In this document: positions 5,087-5,990 of the stretch, piece after piece
How positions within the stretch are numbered: position 1 is the stretch's first letter
How the letters are laid out: every line of letters begins with the position of its first letter
From: an uncultured Clostridia bacterium
GTDB taxonomy: Bacteria > Bacillota > Clostridia > Oscillospirales > Acutalibacteraceae
Reading direction: 5' to 3'
Assembly (NCBI GenBank): GCA_947302895.1
Contig: CAMYWU010000101.1
Span: forward strand, 1 to 5,990
DNA length: 5,990 nt
Position numbers and translations under genes: made by a program
Notes under the pieces: model-generated
The model's input: only the letters and a program-made list of their open reading frames with translations
Told to the model about the DNA's origin: nothing
Databases searched by the model: none

Positions 5087-5990
5087 TATTTTATCAGCGA
5101 AGCAATCAGATAAACTCCTCCCGCTGCAAGCCATGCAACAACGCACTGCAAAACAACAACGCCGAGCGCCCACTTTCTTCCAAGCTCACGGCGAACAGAG
5201 CTTATTGCCGCAACGCAGGGAGTATAAAGCAAGCAGAAAACAAGGAAGGAAAGAGCTGATTTAACCGTGAAAACAGAGGTTAATGCGCTTGTTCCGCCGA
5301 TTAGAACGGATATTGTTGAAACAACGCTTTCCTTTGCCATAAAGCCCGTTATCAGCGAGGTTGTTATGCGCCAGTCGCCAAAGCCGAGGGGCGCAAATAT
5401 CGGAGCAACAAAGCCCGCTATAACCGAAAGCATACTGTCCTTTGAGCCTTCAACCATTTCAAGATGGAAGTTGAAGGTCTGCAAAAACCATATAACGATT
5501 GATGCAAGGAAAATAACCGTAAAGGCTCTTGTTATGAAATCCTTTGATTTATCCCATAAAAGCCTTATGGTGTTTTTTAAGCTTGGCATTCTGTAGTTCG
5601 GAAGCTCCATAACAAAGGGAACTGCCTCGCCCTTGAATCTTGTTGCCTTTGATATCAGCGCAATAATTATTCCCATAATAATTCCGAGAAGATAGAGCCC
5701 AACCATAACAAGCGCCGCATAATCGGGGAAGAATGCCGCCGAAAACAGAGCATAAATCGGCAGCTTTGCCGAACAGCTCATAAACGGAATCAATATGATT
5801 GTTGCCTTTCTGTCTCGTTCGGAGGGAAGAGTTCTTGCGCTCATAACGCCCGGAACGCTGCAGCCAAAGCCTATAAGAAGCGGAACAATGCTTCTGCCTG
5901 AAAGACCGAGCTTTCTCAGCAGCTTATCCATAACAAAGGCAACTCTTGCCATATATCCCGTATCCTCCAGAAGTGAAAGGAAGAAAAACA
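5086..5990 (-). CDS. feoB: Ferrous iron transport protein B, C-terminal 300 residues
   Basis: FeoB imports Fe2+ across the cytoplasmic membrane, driven or gated by an N-terminal G domain that lies beyond the right edge. The frame is open to the window end. The visible part begins with the family motif SLLEDTGYMARVAFVMDKL (5-23). It continues with the gate sequence GFGCSVPGVMSARTL (40-54) and PFMSCSAKLPIYA (68-80), whose cysteines 43 and 72 are at conserved positions. Further on are FMAKESVV and the late motif TPCVAAISSVRRELG, followed by a final membrane helix. Residue numbers count from the first whole codon seen. The stop is TAG (5086-5088). No feoA is found downstream; it may precede feoB outside the window. 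The gene is followed by a cation efflux protein, suggesting a metal-homeostasis cluster. No frameshift or loss is seen. Confidence 0.96.
   Translation of the reverse strand, partial: FFFLSLLEDTGYMARVAFVMDKLLRKLGLSGRSIVPLLIGFGCSVPGVMSARTLPSERDRKATIILIPFMSCSAKLPIYALFSAAFFPDYAALVMVGLYLLGIIMGIIIALISKATRFKGEAVPFVMELPNYRMPSLKNTIRLLWDKSKDFITRAFTVIFLASIVIWFLQTFNFHLEMVEGSKDSMLSVIAGFVAPIFAPLGFGDWRITTSLITGFMAKESVVSTISVLIGGTSALTSVFTVKSALSFLVFCLLYTPCVAAISSVRRELGRKWALGVVVLQCVVAWLAAGGVYLIASLIK

Noticed and set aside
4681..5596. Plus-strand open frames at 4681-4938 and 5267-5596
   Set aside because: Both are antisense shadows of the transporter and feoB without start signals or domains.

Overview
The window looks like a chromosomal segment of a Gram-positive, probably gut-associated member of the Clostridia (Oscillospirales-like is my best guess, not proven). 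The grounds are strong AGGAGG ribosome binding sites, TTGACA/TATAAT promoters, a tRNA-sensing T-box leader, an ammonia-type asparagine synthetase, and palindromic intergenic repeats of a kind I associate with these genomes. Every convincing gene is on the minus strand, so transcription runs from the right end to the left.

Right part (5990 to 3858): the C-terminal 300 residues of the ferrous iron transporter FeoB enter from beyond the window. They are followed 70 bases later by a cation diffusion facilitator whose metal site (Asn/Asp/Asp/Asp) is of the manganese or iron efflux type. Together they form a divalent-metal import and efflux pair.

Middle (3857 to 802): a consensus promoter starts a T-box leader with specifier codon AAC and acceptor-binding bases TGGC, which fits tRNA-Asn. 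It controls asnS (asparaginyl-tRNA synthetase) and, 148 bases further on, asnA (aspartate-ammonia ligase). Uncharged tRNA-Asn should therefore switch on both the making and the charging of asparagine. A hairpin terminator follows asnA. A 109-base four-hairpin inverted repeat sits in the leader between the T-box terminator and the asnS ribosome binding site.

Left part (801 to 1): a 500-base gap without a credible gene holds a GC-rich, strongly folded block (512 to 650). Beyond it is the start of a small XRE-type DNA-binding protein with AT-rich codon use. This gene has a perfect consensus promoter whose 17-base spacer contains a 12-base perfect palindrome, so it is probably self-regulated and may belong to a mobile or toxin-antitoxin-like module continuing past the left edge.

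The main unexplained signal is in the gaps between genes. Seven-base tandem repeats occur in two unrelated versions, and a 12-base motif starts at or within two bases of the stop codon of three consecutive genes. I see no complete new system in the window; the gene content is mostly ordinary, and the repeats and regulatory sites are the interesting part.
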